Source: Rhodospirillaceae bacterium (GTDB lineage: Bacteria > Pseudomonadota > Alphaproteobacteria > Rhodospirillales > UBA2165). Taken from it: DNA of 33,113 bases. The notes beneath the pieces were generated by a model. The model worked only from the letters and a program-made list of their open reading frames with translations. It made no database searches and was not told where the DNA came from. Numbering within the stretch: position 1 is the first letter of the stretch; each line of letters opens with the position of its first letter. The stretch spans positions 1 to 33,113 of the forward strand of contig PBQI01000106.1 of NCBI GenBank assembly GCA_002725625.1, given 5' to 3'. Made by a program: the position numbers and the translations under genes. This document shows, in pieces, positions 16,203-25,179 of the stretch.

Positions 16203-17027
16203 TTAACTCAATGCCGATGAGTAGTCAGCTTTGTAAGCGTCCAATCGTTTCCGTGCTGCATCTATGATGCTGGCGCCGGCGCTGGCGTAAAGCTTCTGTT
16301 CTTCCGCTGGCGCACCGACGTTGCCTTCGGCGAAGCTTGGCCGTGCCGTAATACGTTCCCACCAGGCAATTGTGTTCGGCCGGTTGTCAAACCACAGGCT
16401 TAAAATTCCCATACTGCCGGTACGGGCGATCAGGGGGGCAAAGTTTATTTCCGCCAAACTGAACAGATCGCCCATAAGCCAATCTCTGCCGTCTTCAAGA
16501 GTATGTTCTATCTTATCGAAAATACGCTCCCAGGCGACCAGGGCGCGAATGGCGTAGGGTGAATTAATGCCATCATAAACACAGGATTGCTGGCGAATAG
16601 TGCGGTCGAGCAGGGTCTGACCGGCCCAGTATGCGGCACGGTCCTGATCGCTCATGTTCAATAGGCGGTCGCGAAAGACTGCCGTGAAACTCAAAGATGC
16701 CACAGCCTCGAAGGCAAATTCGTCCACCTCTTTCACCCATTCCCGCATTTGGGCGATTTCGGCGCGGTCAACAGGCTTCAAGGGCGGCTCCGGGTATAGA
16801 TCGTCGATATAGTCGCAGATAATGGAGGATTCGCGGATGATCTTGCCGTCGTGGATTACGGTCGGCACCTGGGCCTTGGGATTGATCGTAATATAATCCG
16901 GATCGAACTGTTCATGCTTGAAGAGATGAACGTGGTGGCGCACCCAATTGTCAACACCCTTTTCCGCCAGGGTCATCAAAACTTTTTCAGCGCAAATGGA
17001 ATCCTCGTAATAATAAACTTCAAGCAT
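16203..17027 (-). CDS. glutathione S-transferase family protein (LigF-like), probable MarR-regulon member
   Basis: 274 residues. Thioredoxin-fold domain with DSICAEKVLMTL near residue 10, QVPTVIHDG and RESSIICDYIDDLYPE, followed by the helical domain (MREWVKEVDEF, RARPSF-like end). It is a paralogue of the GST at 1163-2023 and shares its length and inter-domain pattern (RDRL, QSCV.DGI.SPYA.RA). It has Ala where the paralogue has Ser in the active-site segment, with Cys preserved before it. The ribosome site GGGGAGG is strong. An element like the hmgA-marR operators lies 37-61 bases upstream, so the same MarR may control it. It could serve as the missing maleylacetoacetate isomerase, but its sequence resembles LigF-type beta-etherases more than zeta-class MaiA; the substrate is undetermined. 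Confidence 0.85.
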   Translation of the reverse strand: MLEVYYYEDSICAEKVLMTLAEKGVDNWVRHHVHLFKHEQFDPDYITINPKAQVPTVIHDGKIIRESSIICDYIDDLYPEPPLKPVDRAEIAQMREWVKEVDEFAFEAVASLSFTAVFRDRLLNMSDQDRAAYWAGQTLLDRTIRQQSCVYDGINSPYAIRALVAWERIFDKIEHTLEDGRDWLMGDLFSLAEINFAPLIARTGSMGILSLWFDNRPNTIAWWERITARPSFAEGNVGAPAEEQKLYASAGASIIDAARKRLDAYKADYSSALS

Positions 17028-17047
17028 GGCTCACCTCCCCAGAATAT

Positions 17048-17589
17048 CTAATTTCGCCTCAGAATATTAGTTTCATCTGAAATTAACTGCAATAAAAACG
17101 AACAAGTTTTTAATATCTCGTCCCAATAGGGTCTAGGTCCGAAGCGATCAGCCATGAAATCGACATGGGCGCGGATTTTGGCCGACAGATGGCGTCTATG
17201 GAGTAGACGGCATAGATCGACGAGGCTGTCGTCAAAATCTATATCTACTTTCAGCTCAGGATAAATATCCATGAAGGGCGGGATTGCCGGTGCGATATGG
17301 AGAACGCCGAATGACATGGGGTATTAATTTCAAGCGTTCCGTGCGGCGCCACATGCAAACTGCTGATCTCCAGTTTCACTTCACCGGCCTCGGCAACAAT
17401 GCGCGCCGCCCGTTCGTTAAAAACAGCTCCGATTTCGGTCATATTGAGACGCCGTGTTGTTCGGTTGAGGAGGTGCGCGCCCAGGTGGTTCTCAAGCCTA
17501 GCAATTCGCTTTCTGACAGCTGATTCTGACAATCCCAATTGCCACGCCGCACCGGAAAAACCAGCGGCGGCCCTAAGAGTTCTATAAGC
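17048..17589 (-). pseudogene. LysR-family regulator, decayed
   Basis: Reading from 17589 downward: the helix-turn-helix AAAGFSGAAWQLGLSESAV, then RKRIARLENHLGAHLLNRTTRRL and HGTLEINTP. At about 17318 one base is missing (ACC-CC-ATG), moving the frame to MSFGVLHIAPAIPPFMDIYP and VDIDFDDSLVDL. There (near 17212) the text jumps to LHRRHLSAKIRAHVDFMADR and RFGPRPYWDEIL, which is normally the protein's very end, so roughly 130-150 residues of the effector domain are deleted. The first codons are also lost under the end of the oxidoreductase gene. Intact relatives have about 300 residues. It was probably once the regulator of the adjacent GST. The MarR-type element at 17064-17088 lies over its 3' end. 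Confidence 0.9.
17064..17088. promoter_or_regulatory. third MarR-type operator-like element, before the GST at 16203-17027
   Basis: Begins ATATTAGTTTCAT, identical over 13 bases to operator 1 near hmgA, and continues CTGAAATTAACT. It matches about 20 of 25 positions to that operator by eye, with core TTTCATCTGAAA at 17071-17082. It lies 37-61 bases before the GST ATG. Confidence 0.6.
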
Positions 17590-17600
17590 AAAAGTTTACT

Positions 17601-18731
17601 TCAGAACCTGTCGATCAGATCATTCAAATCATTGGGCAGTTTCACCACTTCGCCGGTCCGGGCCGACAAATCCATGGCCATGGTCAGCAACAAGTTGCGA
17701 TGGCCTTCTTCGGCGATGGCGTGGGGTCCCGGAACGCCGGTGGTAATGCGGTTAAACCAGGACAAGGTTTCGTCCCGGTTAGCCCCCCAAAGCTGACCAT
17801 CCAGGTAGCTGCCCGGCGGATAGCTTTCGAGAAAATCTACATGCCGTTCGACACCAGGCTCATAGCCGTCCGGATTATAGCCGTGACCCACGGGATTGTT
17901 GGTGGCCATAATGACATCCCTATGGGTGTCCTCGATATCGATAACACCTTCGCTGCCGACAATGCCGATTTCCAACCCATAGACCGAGCCCGGCCAGACC
18001 TCGGGCAGGCCCCAGCTTATGTTCATGCTGAAGATCGTGCCGTCGTCCATGGTAAAAACGCCAAAAGTGGAATCCTTGGTGCCCCATTCGGCCAACGTTT
18101 TATCCACCGACTGTGCGTAAACAGACACTGGCGTCTTGCCTTCCAGGAACCACAGCGACATATCCAGGCTATGAGTGCCAGAGATTACCATGGGCGACAT
18201 GTTGTGCCGCTCATTGGTTTTGCGCACGGTGGCGATGGGCACCATGCGGTTCATGAACGCCCGTGTAACCACAGAATGGACATCGCCGATCTGACCCCGC
18301 TGCAACCGTTCCTTGACGGTCAAAAAGCGGCGATTGAACCGGACCGTATAGCCGATGCTGGCGTCGATATTGTTGTCCTGGATAAGTTTGAGAATTTCCG
18401 CTGATTCAGCAGCTTCCGTCGCCAAGGGCTTTTCGATCAGCAGCTTTTTGATACCGGCGTCGATGGCTGCTTTAACCGGATCGAAATGGCGATTTTCTTC
18501 GGTGACAATCATGACCGCATTGACTTCGGGCCGGTTGACCAGTTCCATCATGTCGGTCGTAAAGAAGTCGGCGCTGGCATCATCGGCCAGCTTGCTGCCA
18601 AAATCTTCCCGCAGATCACAAAGTCCCAGCCATTTTACCCCGGGATAATCCCTGGCGATCTCGGAACGAAACCGTGCGATAACGCCACAACCGATTACGG
18701 CCAGGCCAATTTCCTTTAGGTTTTCTCCCAT
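17601..18731 (-). CDS. Gfo/Idh/MocA-family oxidoreductase
   Basis: 376 residues. N-terminal Rossmann fold with GLAVIGCGVIAR (dinucleotide loop, residues 9-20) and the family signature EKPLA (E100-K101-P102), where the Lys is catalytic. The C-terminal domain has GTHSLDMSLWF (H187, D190), which normally supplies the proton-transfer His. Members oxidise or reduce sugars, inositols, or other polyols and some aromatic-derived diols with NAD(P); the substrate is unknown. The gene lies on the minus strand, 24 bp beyond the trmO remnant, and its stop overlaps the decayed start of the lysR pseudogene. It may be expressed from its own promoter; no operator is visible. Confidence 0.92.
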   Translation of the reverse strand: MGENLKEIGLAVIGCGVIARFRSEIARDYPGVKWLGLCDLREDFGSKLADDASADFFTTDMMELVNRPEVNAVMIVTEENRHFDPVKAAIDAGIKKLLIEKPLATEAAESAEILKLIQDNNIDASIGYTVRFNRRFLTVKERLQRGQIGDVHSVVTRAFMNRMVPIATVRKTNERHNMSPMVISGTHSLDMSLWFLEGKTPVSVYAQSVDKTLAEWGTKDSTFGVFTMDDGTIFSMNISWGLPEVWPGSVYGLEIGIVGSEGVIDIEDTHRDVIMATNNPVGHGYNPDGYEPGVERHVDFLESYPPGSYLDGQLWGANRDETLSWFNRITTGVPGPHAIAEEGHRNLLLTMAMDLSARTGEVVKLPNDLNDLIDRF

Positions 18732-18755
18732 GATATCGAGCCCTCTATTGCTTTT

Positions 18756-18992
18756 TTATTCTAGCGGTTTCAATTGATCCGTATAGCGTTTGATATCCAA
18801 CAGCGATATTTTATCGAGACAACCCATTGAGCTCACCGTTAGATCGTTGCCTTCGACCACTTCACGGCACTGATGGCAATGGGATTCGGCCGCACCGACG
18901 AACGAAGGGTAAAAACATCGACCTTTGCCTTCATTTTCCGTCCGGCGCGGTATGGTCTGCAATATTGAACGCTCGCCGCTTTTTCCACGCAC
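18756..18992 (-). pseudogene. trmO (tsaA-like) tRNA methyltransferase remnant with compensating frameshifts
   Basis: Immediately follows gatB. In one frame it reads RSILQTIPRRTENEGKG and later VVEGNDLTVSSMGCLDK plus SLLDIKRY. Between them, another frame supplies VDVFTLRSSVRPNPIAISAV. Joined, these give the TrmO/TsaA core: the hallmark RPNPI followed by a strand, 'L-D-K/G-x-x-LLDIK-Y'. Two opposite frame changes (about 18920-18930 and 18855-18862) are needed, and the N-terminal SAM-binding half is missing. A continuous 78-residue frame exists from a GTG, so a short scrambled product could still be made. TrmO normally methylates N6 of threonylcarbamoyl-adenosine at tRNA position 37. Confidence 0.75.
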
Positions 18993-19000
18993 CGAACCTT

Positions 19001-20449
19001 CTAGCCTAGTTTTTTCTTTAAAAGTTCATTGACCATCTGCGGGTTGGCCTTGCCCTGACTGGCCTTCATTGCCTGGCCAACAAACCAGCCGGCGACCTTT
19101 TCATTACCGTCCTTGTATTGCTGGGCCTGATCGGGATTGTCGGCGATGAGCTGGTCGACCATGGTTTCGATCTCGCCCGTATCGGTAATTTGTTTCAGGC
19201 CTTTTTCCTCGACGATCTTTGCCGGGTCACCGCCATCCGAGACCATCACCTCAAAAACATCTTTGGCAATGCGCCCCGATATTGTGTCGTCGGAAATTAG
19301 ATCAATCAGCTTGCCCAGATCGTCGGCGTTTACCTGACTTTCAGCGATGCTTTTACCTTCTTTATTGAGAACGGCGAACAGTTCATGAATCACCCAATTG
19401 GCGGCCAGCTTGGCATTACGGCCTTCGGCAAGGGCCTCAAAGAACTCCGCCGAATCCTTATCCGCGACCAACACAGCTGCATCCTCAGGCGCCAATTCGA
19501 AGTCGGAAATAAACCGTTCTTTCTTGGCGTCGGGTAATTCCGGCAGACCCGACTTGATGGCGTCCACATATTCCTGAGTGATATCCAGTGGCAGCAGATC
19601 GGGGTCGGGAAAGTACCGGTAATCGTGGGCCTCTTCCTTGGACCGCATGGACCGGGTCTCGCCCTTGTTGGGATCATAGAGACGGGTTTCCTGCACCACG
19701 TCACCGCCGGATTCATAGACTTCAACCTGGCGTTCCGCTTCGTGTTCAATCGCCTGCATCACGAAACGAACCGAGTTAATGTTCTTGATTTCAGCCCTGG
19801 TGCGCAGCTCCTCGCCGGGATGGCGGACGCTGACATTGGCGTCACAACGGAGCGAACCCTGTTCCATATTGCCGTCACAGGTGCCGAGATAACGCAAGAT
19901 CGCGCGAAGCTTCCGCATATAAGCCCCGGCTTCCTCCGGGCTCCGAAGATCGGGCTTGGAGACAATCTCCATCAGCGCCACGCCGGAGCGATTGAGGTCG
20001 ATGTAGGTCCGTTTCGGGTCCTGATCGTGCAAAGATTTACCGGCGTCCTGCTCCATATGCAGCCGCTCCACCCCGATTTCGCGGGGGCCTTCGGGCATAT
20101 CCAGATGAATGATCCCCTCCCCCACGATGGGATTAAGAAACTGTGAAATTTGGTAACCCTGGGGCAGGTCGGGATAGAAATAGTTTTTGCGCTCGAACAC
20201 GGAATGCAGATTGATCTCAGCTTCAAGCCCCAGCCCCGTACGCACTGCCTGTTCGACGCAGACCTCATTGATCACCGGCAGCATGCCCGGCATAGCGGCA
20301 TCGACCAAAGATACCTGGGAGTTCGGCTCAGCGCCGAATTCAGTAGCGGCTCCGGAAAACAGCTTTGCCTCGGACACGATCTGAGCATGGACCTCAAGGC
20401 CTATCACCACTTCCCAATCACCGGTTTCGCCTTCGATCAGATACGTCAT
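19001..20449 (-). CDS. gatB: aspartyl/glutamyl-tRNA(Asn/Gln) amidotransferase subunit B
   Basis: 482 residues, the full size. GatB binds misacylated Glu-tRNA(Gln) or Asp-tRNA(Asn) and phosphorylates the acyl group for amidation. Landmarks: [11 protein letters not shown] at the N-terminus, [58 protein letters not shown], and the C-terminal YqeY-like tail ending [17 protein letters not shown]. Its ATG overlaps the gatA stop by 4 bases (ATGA), so GatA and GatB are coupled. It is the last gene of gatC-gatA-gatB. Confidence 0.98.
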   Translation of the reverse strand: MTYLIEGETGDWEVVIGLEVHAQIVSEAKLFSGAATEFGAEPNSQVSLVDAAMPGMLPVINEVCVEQAVRTGLGLEAEINLHSVFERKNYFYPDLPQGYQISQFLNPIVGEGIIHLDMPEGPREIGVERLHMEQDAGKSLHDQDPKRTYIDLNRSGVALMEIVSKPDLRSPEEAGAYMRKLRAILRYLGTCDGNMEQGSLRCDANVSVRHPGEELRTRAEIKNINSVRFVMQAIEHEAERQVEVYESGGDVVQETRLYDPNKGETRSMRSKEEAHDYRYFPDPDLLPLDITQEYVDAIKSGLPELPDAKKERFISDFELAPEDAAVLVADKDSAEFFEALAEGRNAKLAANWVIHELFAVLNKEGKSIAESQVNADDLGKLIDLISDDTISGRIAKDVFEVMVSDGGDPAKIVEEKGLKQITDTGEIETMVDQLIADNPDQAQQYKDGNEKVAGWFVGQAMKASQGKANPQMVNELLKKKLG

Positions 20450-21927
20450 GATCTCCCTCTCAGATAAGAAGGCTGGGCTTTGAATTCAGCCGCTGTTTCC
20501 AGGACTTCGGCTGCCCGGAACAAGGTTTCCTCATCAAACGGTTTGGTGATCATCTGCAGACCCAAGGGCAGTCCTTCCTCCGACAGGCCACTGGGCACCG
20601 ATATACCGGGTAGACCGGCAAGGCTGGCTGGTACGGTAAAGACGTCATTCAGATACATGGCCACGGGATCGTCCATTTTTTCACCGATAGCAAAGGCCGC
20701 CGACGGCGCCGTCGGCGTCAGCAGGACATCGACTTTTTCGAACGTCTTTTGGAATTCCTGTAGAATCAATGTCCGCAGCTTCATCGCTTTCACATAATAG
20801 GCGTCATAATAGCCGGCGCTCAGCACATAGGTGCCGCTAAGAACCCGGCGCTGCACTTCATCGCCGAACCCTTCACCCCGCGTGTTGGCGTACATTTCAT
20901 TCAAGTCACCGCCATCGACCCGGAGCCCGTACCGCACACCGTCATAACGGGCCAGATTTGAGGACGCTTCTGCCGGCGCAACGATATAATATGTGGGGAG
21001 CGCATATTTGGTATGGGGCAAGGAAACCTCTACTGGCTCAGCGCCGGCCTCTCTGATCCAGTCGACACCACGATGCCAAAGATCTTCGATCTCGTAAGGC
21101 ATGCCTTCCATGCGGTATTCGATGGGGATACCGACTCTAAGACCTTTAATATTGCCGGTGATGGCGGCCTCGAAATCAGGAAGATCCCGCTCAACACTGG
21201 TTGAATCCTTTTTGTCATACCCCGCCATGGACTGCAGCATGATTGCCGCATCCCGCACCGTTCTGGTCATGGGGCCGGCCTGATCCAAAGATGAGGCGAA
21301 TGCCACCATGCCCCAGCGGGAACAACGTCCATAAGTCGGTTTCATACCGACAATTCCGGTAAAAGACGCCGGCTGGCGGATGGAACCGCCGGTGTCCGAG
21401 CCTGCCGCCGCCATGGCCAAATGGCCCGCCACCGAAGCCGCCGAACCACCGGACGAGCCGCCTGGCACCCGGTCTTTACCGTCATCCAGCGACCACGGAT
21501 TTTTGACTGGCTCGTAATAGCTGGTCACATTGGCGGACCCCATGGCAAATTCGTCCATATTGGTCTTGCCGAGCATAACGGCGCCGCCATCTTGCAAATT
21601 CCGGGTTACTGTCGATTCATAGGGTGGAATAAAACCATCTAATATGTGCGATCCGGCCGTGGTCAAAACGCCTTCGGTGCAATAGAGGTCCTTCAGGCCG
21701 ATGGGAATACCGTCCATGCCACTTTTAGCGGCGCCATTTGCTCGGCGTTCATCCGATTCCGCAGCACGCGCCAGAGCGATATCCGGTGTTTCGGTGACAA
21801 AGGCATTGAGGTCCCGCCCCGCCGCCATGGCGGCAATATGGGCCGCGGTCAAATCGACCGACGTATAATCCCCCCTATCCAGACCATCCCTGGCTTGGGC
21901 AATGGTGAGATCGGTGAGGCGGCTCAT
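20446..21927 (-). CDS. gatA: aspartyl/glutamyl-tRNA(Asn/Gln) amidotransferase subunit A
   Basis: 493 residues. Amidase-signature enzyme that hydrolyses glutamine and channels ammonia to GatB. The catalytic Ser-cisSer-Lys set is present: Lys in IGLKDLYCT, the Gly/Ser loop [13 protein letters not shown] and the nucleophile loop [14 protein letters not shown]. The ATG overlaps the gatC stop (TAATG) and the stop overlaps gatB. The conserved gatCAB order means an alphaproteobacterium that makes Gln-tRNA and perhaps Asn-tRNA by transamidation. Confidence 0.98.
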   Translation of the reverse strand: MSRLTDLTIAQARDGLDRGDYTSVDLTAAHIAAMAAGRDLNAFVTETPDIALARAAESDERRANGAAKSGMDGIPIGLKDLYCTEGVLTTAGSHILDGFIPPYESTVTRNLQDGGAVMLGKTNMDEFAMGSANVTSYYEPVKNPWSLDDGKDRVPGGSSGGSAASVAGHLAMAAAGSDTGGSIRQPASFTGIVGMKPTYGRCSRWGMVAFASSLDQAGPMTRTVRDAAIMLQSMAGYDKKDSTSVERDLPDFEAAITGNIKGLRVGIPIEYRMEGMPYEIEDLWHRGVDWIREAGAEPVEVSLPHTKYALPTYYIVAPAEASSNLARYDGVRYGLRVDGGDLNEMYANTRGEGFGDEVQRRVLSGTYVLSAGYYDAYYVKAMKLRTLILQEFQKTFEKVDVLLTPTAPSAAFAIGEKMDDPVAMYLNDVFTVPASLAGLPGISVPSGLSEEGLPLGLQMITKPFDEETLFRAAEVLETAAEFKAQPSYLRGRS

Positions 21928-22208
21928 TAATCCACCACCTTGGGAACCGTGTAGAAAGCGCCCTCGTGGTCTGGTGCGTTTTTTAACACTCTGTCCGCAT
22001 AGCCGCCGTCATTGACCTCATCGGCGCGCTGGGGAGCTTCCATTTCGGTGACGCTAGTCATCGGCTTGACGTTATCCGTATCGACCTCGTTCAACTGCTC
22101 AATCCAGCCAAAAATATTGGTCAGTTCACTGGCGAGACTATCCATTTTCTCTTCCGGTACATTTATACGGGCCAGATTGGCGATGTTTTTGACCGTTGCT
22201 TTGTCCAA
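21927..22208 (-). CDS. gatC: aspartyl/glutamyl-tRNA(Asn/Gln) amidotransferase subunit C
   Basis: 93 residues, normal. [21 protein letters not shown], then [22 protein letters not shown] and RADEVNDG, the usual belt that stabilises GatA-GatB. The start is TTG at 22206-22208, preceded by AAGGAAG with good spacing; no ATG fits the family N-terminus. This is the first gene of the operon. The upstream 165 bp to the GST pseudogene shows no clear promoter. Confidence 0.95.
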   Translation of the reverse strand: MDKATVKNIANLARINVPEEKMDSLASELTNIFGWIEQLNEVDTDNVKPMTSVTEMEAPQRADEVNDGGYADRVLKNAPDHEGAFYTVPKVVD

Positions 22209-22373
22209 CGTTCGGCTTCCTTTTCGGGTTCAACTTGATTGGGAAATTTGGCGAAAACTAACACCGCCCAGGTGCAATCGCAAGGTCGTCAGAGGAACCC
22301 CTGCGATGGTTCAACAGCAAACTAATTGTGTCGGCCGGCCGTGAAATTTAGGATGGCCGCAAAGGAGACGCTC

Positions 22374-22740
22374 ATGACCAAACCGACGTTGATTATCGGC
22401 AACAAAAATTACTCCTCCTGGTCCCTCCTAGGATGGCTGGCGCTGACAATGCTCGACATCGATTTTGAAAAAAATGATCCCGCTGTTCCGGGAAGATCAC
22501 GCCGAAAAAAAGGCGGTCAGGTCATCTGGGAAAGCCTCGCCATCTTTGAATATGCAGCCGAGATGAAGCCCGGAGCCAACATGTGGCAGAAAGATACGGC
22601 GGAACGCAATCATGCCCACTCAGTCACCGCCGAAATGGCACCCAGCTTTTTCGGACTGCGCGATGAAATACCGCAAACAGGTTGGCGGTATAACGCCCAG
22701 TGCCGACGCCCAGAAAGACATCGTCAGGGATCAGGATTTA
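22374..22740 (+). pseudogene. glutathione S-transferase gene, decayed
   Basis: The start is intact: AGGAG at 22363-22367 and ATG at 22374, then MTKPTLIIGNKNYSSWSL and WLALTMLDIDFEKN. The frame then shifts to IPLFREDHAEKKAV, about 20 residues (including the usual VPVL glutathione loop) are deleted, and it resumes in the first frame with WESLAIFEYAAEMKP and TAERNHAHSVTAEM. Another shift is needed for VGGITPSADAQKDIVR, after which nothing remains. Intact relatives have about 220-230 residues. This GST is of another subgroup than the two LigF-like ones. Confidence 0.88.
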
Positions 22741-22901
22741 CCAATGTTCCCACAGCCATTGCGCTCTCCCCACAGTCATTATGGTCCCAATAGTATCATT
22801 TTATTTATCTCAAAGCGAAACACCTTTTCGTTGCTTACCGATGTAAGACCACAGAAATCAGCGATAATAGGCGCTGGACGCCATCCTTTGTTCCAGCCAC
22901 T

Positions 22902-23675
22902 ATGCCACCAATGTGGAATTTGGAACTTCTGACCATCGTATTCGCCACCTTCGTCCTAGCCGGCATGGTGAAGGGTATAATCGGGCTCGGCCTACCGTCG
23001 GTGTCGCTGGCTATCCTGACGGCCACCATCGGCCTGAAAGCCGCCATGGCGGCCCTGGTCATACCCTCGTTGGTCATGAATATCTGGCAAGCCAGTATCG
23101 GCGGCGCCTTTCTCGAAGCCTTGCGGAGAACCTGGGTGCTCATAGTAACAGCCGCCATAGGCACTTGGTTCGGCGCCGATATTCTAGCGGCCAGCGACGG
23201 TGCGCTTCTTTCCGCTCTGCTTGGTATTTTGCTGGTCCTTTATTCCGCCACCAGCCTGGCCACGCCGCAGATTGTTATCCCACCAAGATTAGAGCCCTAT
23301 TTGTCGCCGCCGATCGGCATCATCAGCGGCATATTTACCGGCATGACAGGCTCGTTCGTTGTGCCTGGTATTTTATATATGCAGGCCATGGGGCTGCCAC
23401 GGGATATTCTGGTGCAGACCATGGGGGTGGTTTTTACCGCTGCGACGATAGCTTTGGCCGTCAGCCTAGGCGGTCATGGACTGCTGACCAGCGAATTAAT
23501 GATTGTATCCACTGCCTCGCTTGTACCGGCCGCTCTCGGTATGGTGCTGGGCCAGAAAATTCGTGTCCGGCTTTCCGACAAGCGCTTTCGTCAGGTATTT
23601 TTCATTGGTCTGATTCTGCTTGGTCTTTATATTGTCGTGCGGGCGATGGATCGAATAGATTGGTTAGCCGCTTGA
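22902..23675 (+). CDS. TauE/SafE-family exporter (third, distant copy)
   Basis: 257 residues with about eight membrane segments, starting with the TauE/SafE pattern VLAGMVKGIIGLGLPSVSLAIL and repeating the half at GIISGIFTGMTGSFVVPGILYLQ-like text (here ILYMQAMG). It is clearly more distant from the tandem pair at 13681-15279 than they are from each other. ATG at 22902 or 22911; neither has a strong ribosome site. It sits between the decayed GST and ruvX. Substrate unknown. Confidence 0.88.
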   Translation: MPPMWNLELLTIVFATFVLAGMVKGIIGLGLPSVSLAILTATIGLKAAMAALVIPSLVMNIWQASIGGAFLEALRRTWVLIVTAAIGTWFGADILAASDGALLSALLGILLVLYSATSLATPQIVIPPRLEPYLSPPIGIISGIFTGMTGSFVVPGILYMQAMGLPRDILVQTMGVVFTAATIALAVSLGGHGLLTSELMIVSTASLVPAALGMVLGQKIRVRLSDKRFRQVFFIGLILLGLYIVVRAMDRIDWLAA

Positions 23676-23700
23676 TTGAAAGAATTTGATAATTTCGAAC

Positions 23701-24162
23701 ATGGTTTTCGGTACACTTAAGGACTTGCAGGACAACCTCGCCCCCCGCGCGCGCCTGTTGGGATTGGACGTGGGATCGAAAACCATTGGCCTCGCCGTAT
23801 CAAACAGCGACCTCACGGTCGCCACTTCCATTGACACCATACGCCGTAAGAAATTCACCAAGGATTTCGAAACCCTTCAATCGATAATCACCGAGCGCAA
23901 TGTGGGTGGTTTAGTGATCGGACTGCCGGTCAGCATGGATGGAGGTGAAGGACCAGCCTGTCAGCCGATCCGGCAGTTCGGCCAGAACGTTCTCGACCGC
24001 CTGGACATCGCCATCACCTATTGGGATGAGCGGCTGTCGACCTCAGCGGTGGAACGATTTCTCATCGATGAGGCCGACATGACACGCAAACGGCGGGGCG
24101 AAGTGGTGGATAAAATGGCAGCGACTTATATCCTGCAGGGTGCCCTTGATAGTATTAATTAA
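23701..24162 (+). CDS. ruvX: RuvX/YqgF-family putative pre-16S rRNA nuclease
   Basis: 153 residues from ATG 23701 (a TTG five codons earlier is in frame). RNase H-like fold: LLGLDVGSKTIGLAVSN with the first catalytic Asp, VIGLPVSMDG, YWDERLSTSAVERFL with the acidic pair, and DKMAATYILQ with the last Asp. The family processes the 5' end of 16S rRNA in E. coli; a Holliday-junction role is also claimed. It begins the plus-strand housekeeping run before pyrB, an order common in alphaproteobacteria. Confidence 0.95.
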   Translation: MVFGTLKDLQDNLAPRARLLGLDVGSKTIGLAVSNSDLTVATSIDTIRRKKFTKDFETLQSIITERNVGGLVIGLPVSMDGGEGPACQPIRQFGQNVLDRLDIAITYWDERLSTSAVERFLIDEADMTRKRRGEVVDKMAATYILQGALDSIN

Positions 24163-24176
24163 TTTCCCTTTAATTC

Positions 24177-24205
24177 TTGCCCTTAATACCCCTCATCCCT
24201 ATAGT
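24177..24205 (+). promoter_or_regulatory. candidate sigma-70 promoter for pyrB, giving a leaderless message
   Basis: TTGCCC (24177-24182), a 17-base spacer, and TATAGT (24200-24205). The pyrB ATG starts at 24214, only 8 bases past the -10, so the predicted transcription start falls within about two bases of the ATG. There is no Shine-Dalgarno sequence before that ATG, consistent with a leaderless mRNA. Confidence 0.5.
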
Positions 24206-24213
24206 GCGCCTTT

Positions 24214-25179
24214 ATGGCAGACAGCCCAAATATACTGAATTACAAGCACCGCCATCTCCTTGGTATTGAAGGGCTTTCCCATTTAGAAATCACCCATTTG
24301 CTTGATAAATCGGAAGAATATGTCGAGCAAAACCGACGCGCCGATAAAAAATCAGATTTGCTGAACGGTCGCACCGTCATTAATTTGTTTTTCGAAAATT
24401 CCACCCGCACCCGCACTTCATTTGAGCTGGCTGGAAAACGGCTGAGCGCCGATGTCATTGACATGTCGGTGGCCACTAGCGCGGTAAATAAGGGCGAGAC
24501 GCTGATCGATACAGCAGCCACCTTGAACGCCATGCACCCCGACGTCCTGGTCGTGCGCCACGGTAATTCCGGCGCCGTCCAGTTGCTGGCGGAAAAGGTC
24601 AATTGCGCCGTCATCAATGCTGGCGACGGCAACCACGAACATCCCACCCAGGCCTTGCTTGACGCTTTGACCATCCGGCGGCGGCGGGACGATCTGACGG
24701 GGCTGAAAATAGCCATCTGCGGTGATATTCTTCATTCCCGGGTTGCCCGGTCGAATATTTATCTGCTGGTAACGATGGGCGCGCAAGTCCGCCTAGTGGC
24801 ACCCATTACTCTCCTGCCGCCAGCCATCGACAAGCTCGGTGTCGAGGTCTACCACGACATGAAGGAAGGTCTGGACGACTGCGACATCGTTATGGTGCTG
24901 CGATTACAGAACGAACGAATGGACGGGAACTTTATTCCTTCCATCCGAGAATATTTTCACTTTTTCGGGCTTGATTATGAAAAGCTTTCCGCTGCCAAAC
25001 CGGATGCCCTGATCATGCATCCCGGCCCCACCAATCGGGGCGTCGAAATCGATTCTGAAGTTGCCGATGATTTCAGCCGCAGTGTCATTCGTGAGCAGGT
25101 TGAAATGGGCGTTGCCGTCCGTATGGCCTGCCTGGAAGTTCTGGCGAAAAATCTCCAACAAGAGAGGGCAGAGCAATGA
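24214..25179 (+). CDS. pyrB: aspartate carbamoyltransferase catalytic subunit
   Basis: 321 residues. Condenses carbamoyl phosphate with aspartate in de novo pyrimidine synthesis. Carbamoyl-phosphate motif [13 protein letters not shown], then [12 protein letters not shown], the aspartate-binding loop region and [12 protein letters not shown]. Its stop overlaps the next gene by four bases (ATGA). No regulatory chain gene (pyrI) is present, as expected for alphaproteobacteria. The likely leaderless start is discussed separately. Confidence 0.98.
   Translation: MADSPNILNYKHRHLLGIEGLSHLEITHLLDKSEEYVEQNRRADKKSDLLNGRTVINLFFENSTRTRTSFELAGKRLSADVIDMSVATSAVNKGETLIDTAATLNAMHPDVLVVRHGNSGAVQLLAEKVNCAVINAGDGNHEHPTQALLDALTIRRRRDDLTGLKIAICGDILHSRVARSNIYLLVTMGAQVRLVAPITLLPPAIDKLGVEVYHDMKEGLDDCDIVMVLRLQNERMDGNFIPSIREYFHFFGLDYEKLSAAKPDALIMHPGPTNRGVEIDSEVADDFSRSVIREQVEMGVAVRMACLEVLAKNLQQERAEQ

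Noticed and set aside
22247-22264. TTAGTTTTCGCC (minus strand) upstream of gatC as a fourth MarR site
   Set aside because: It lacks the TTTCATNTG core and any second half-site.
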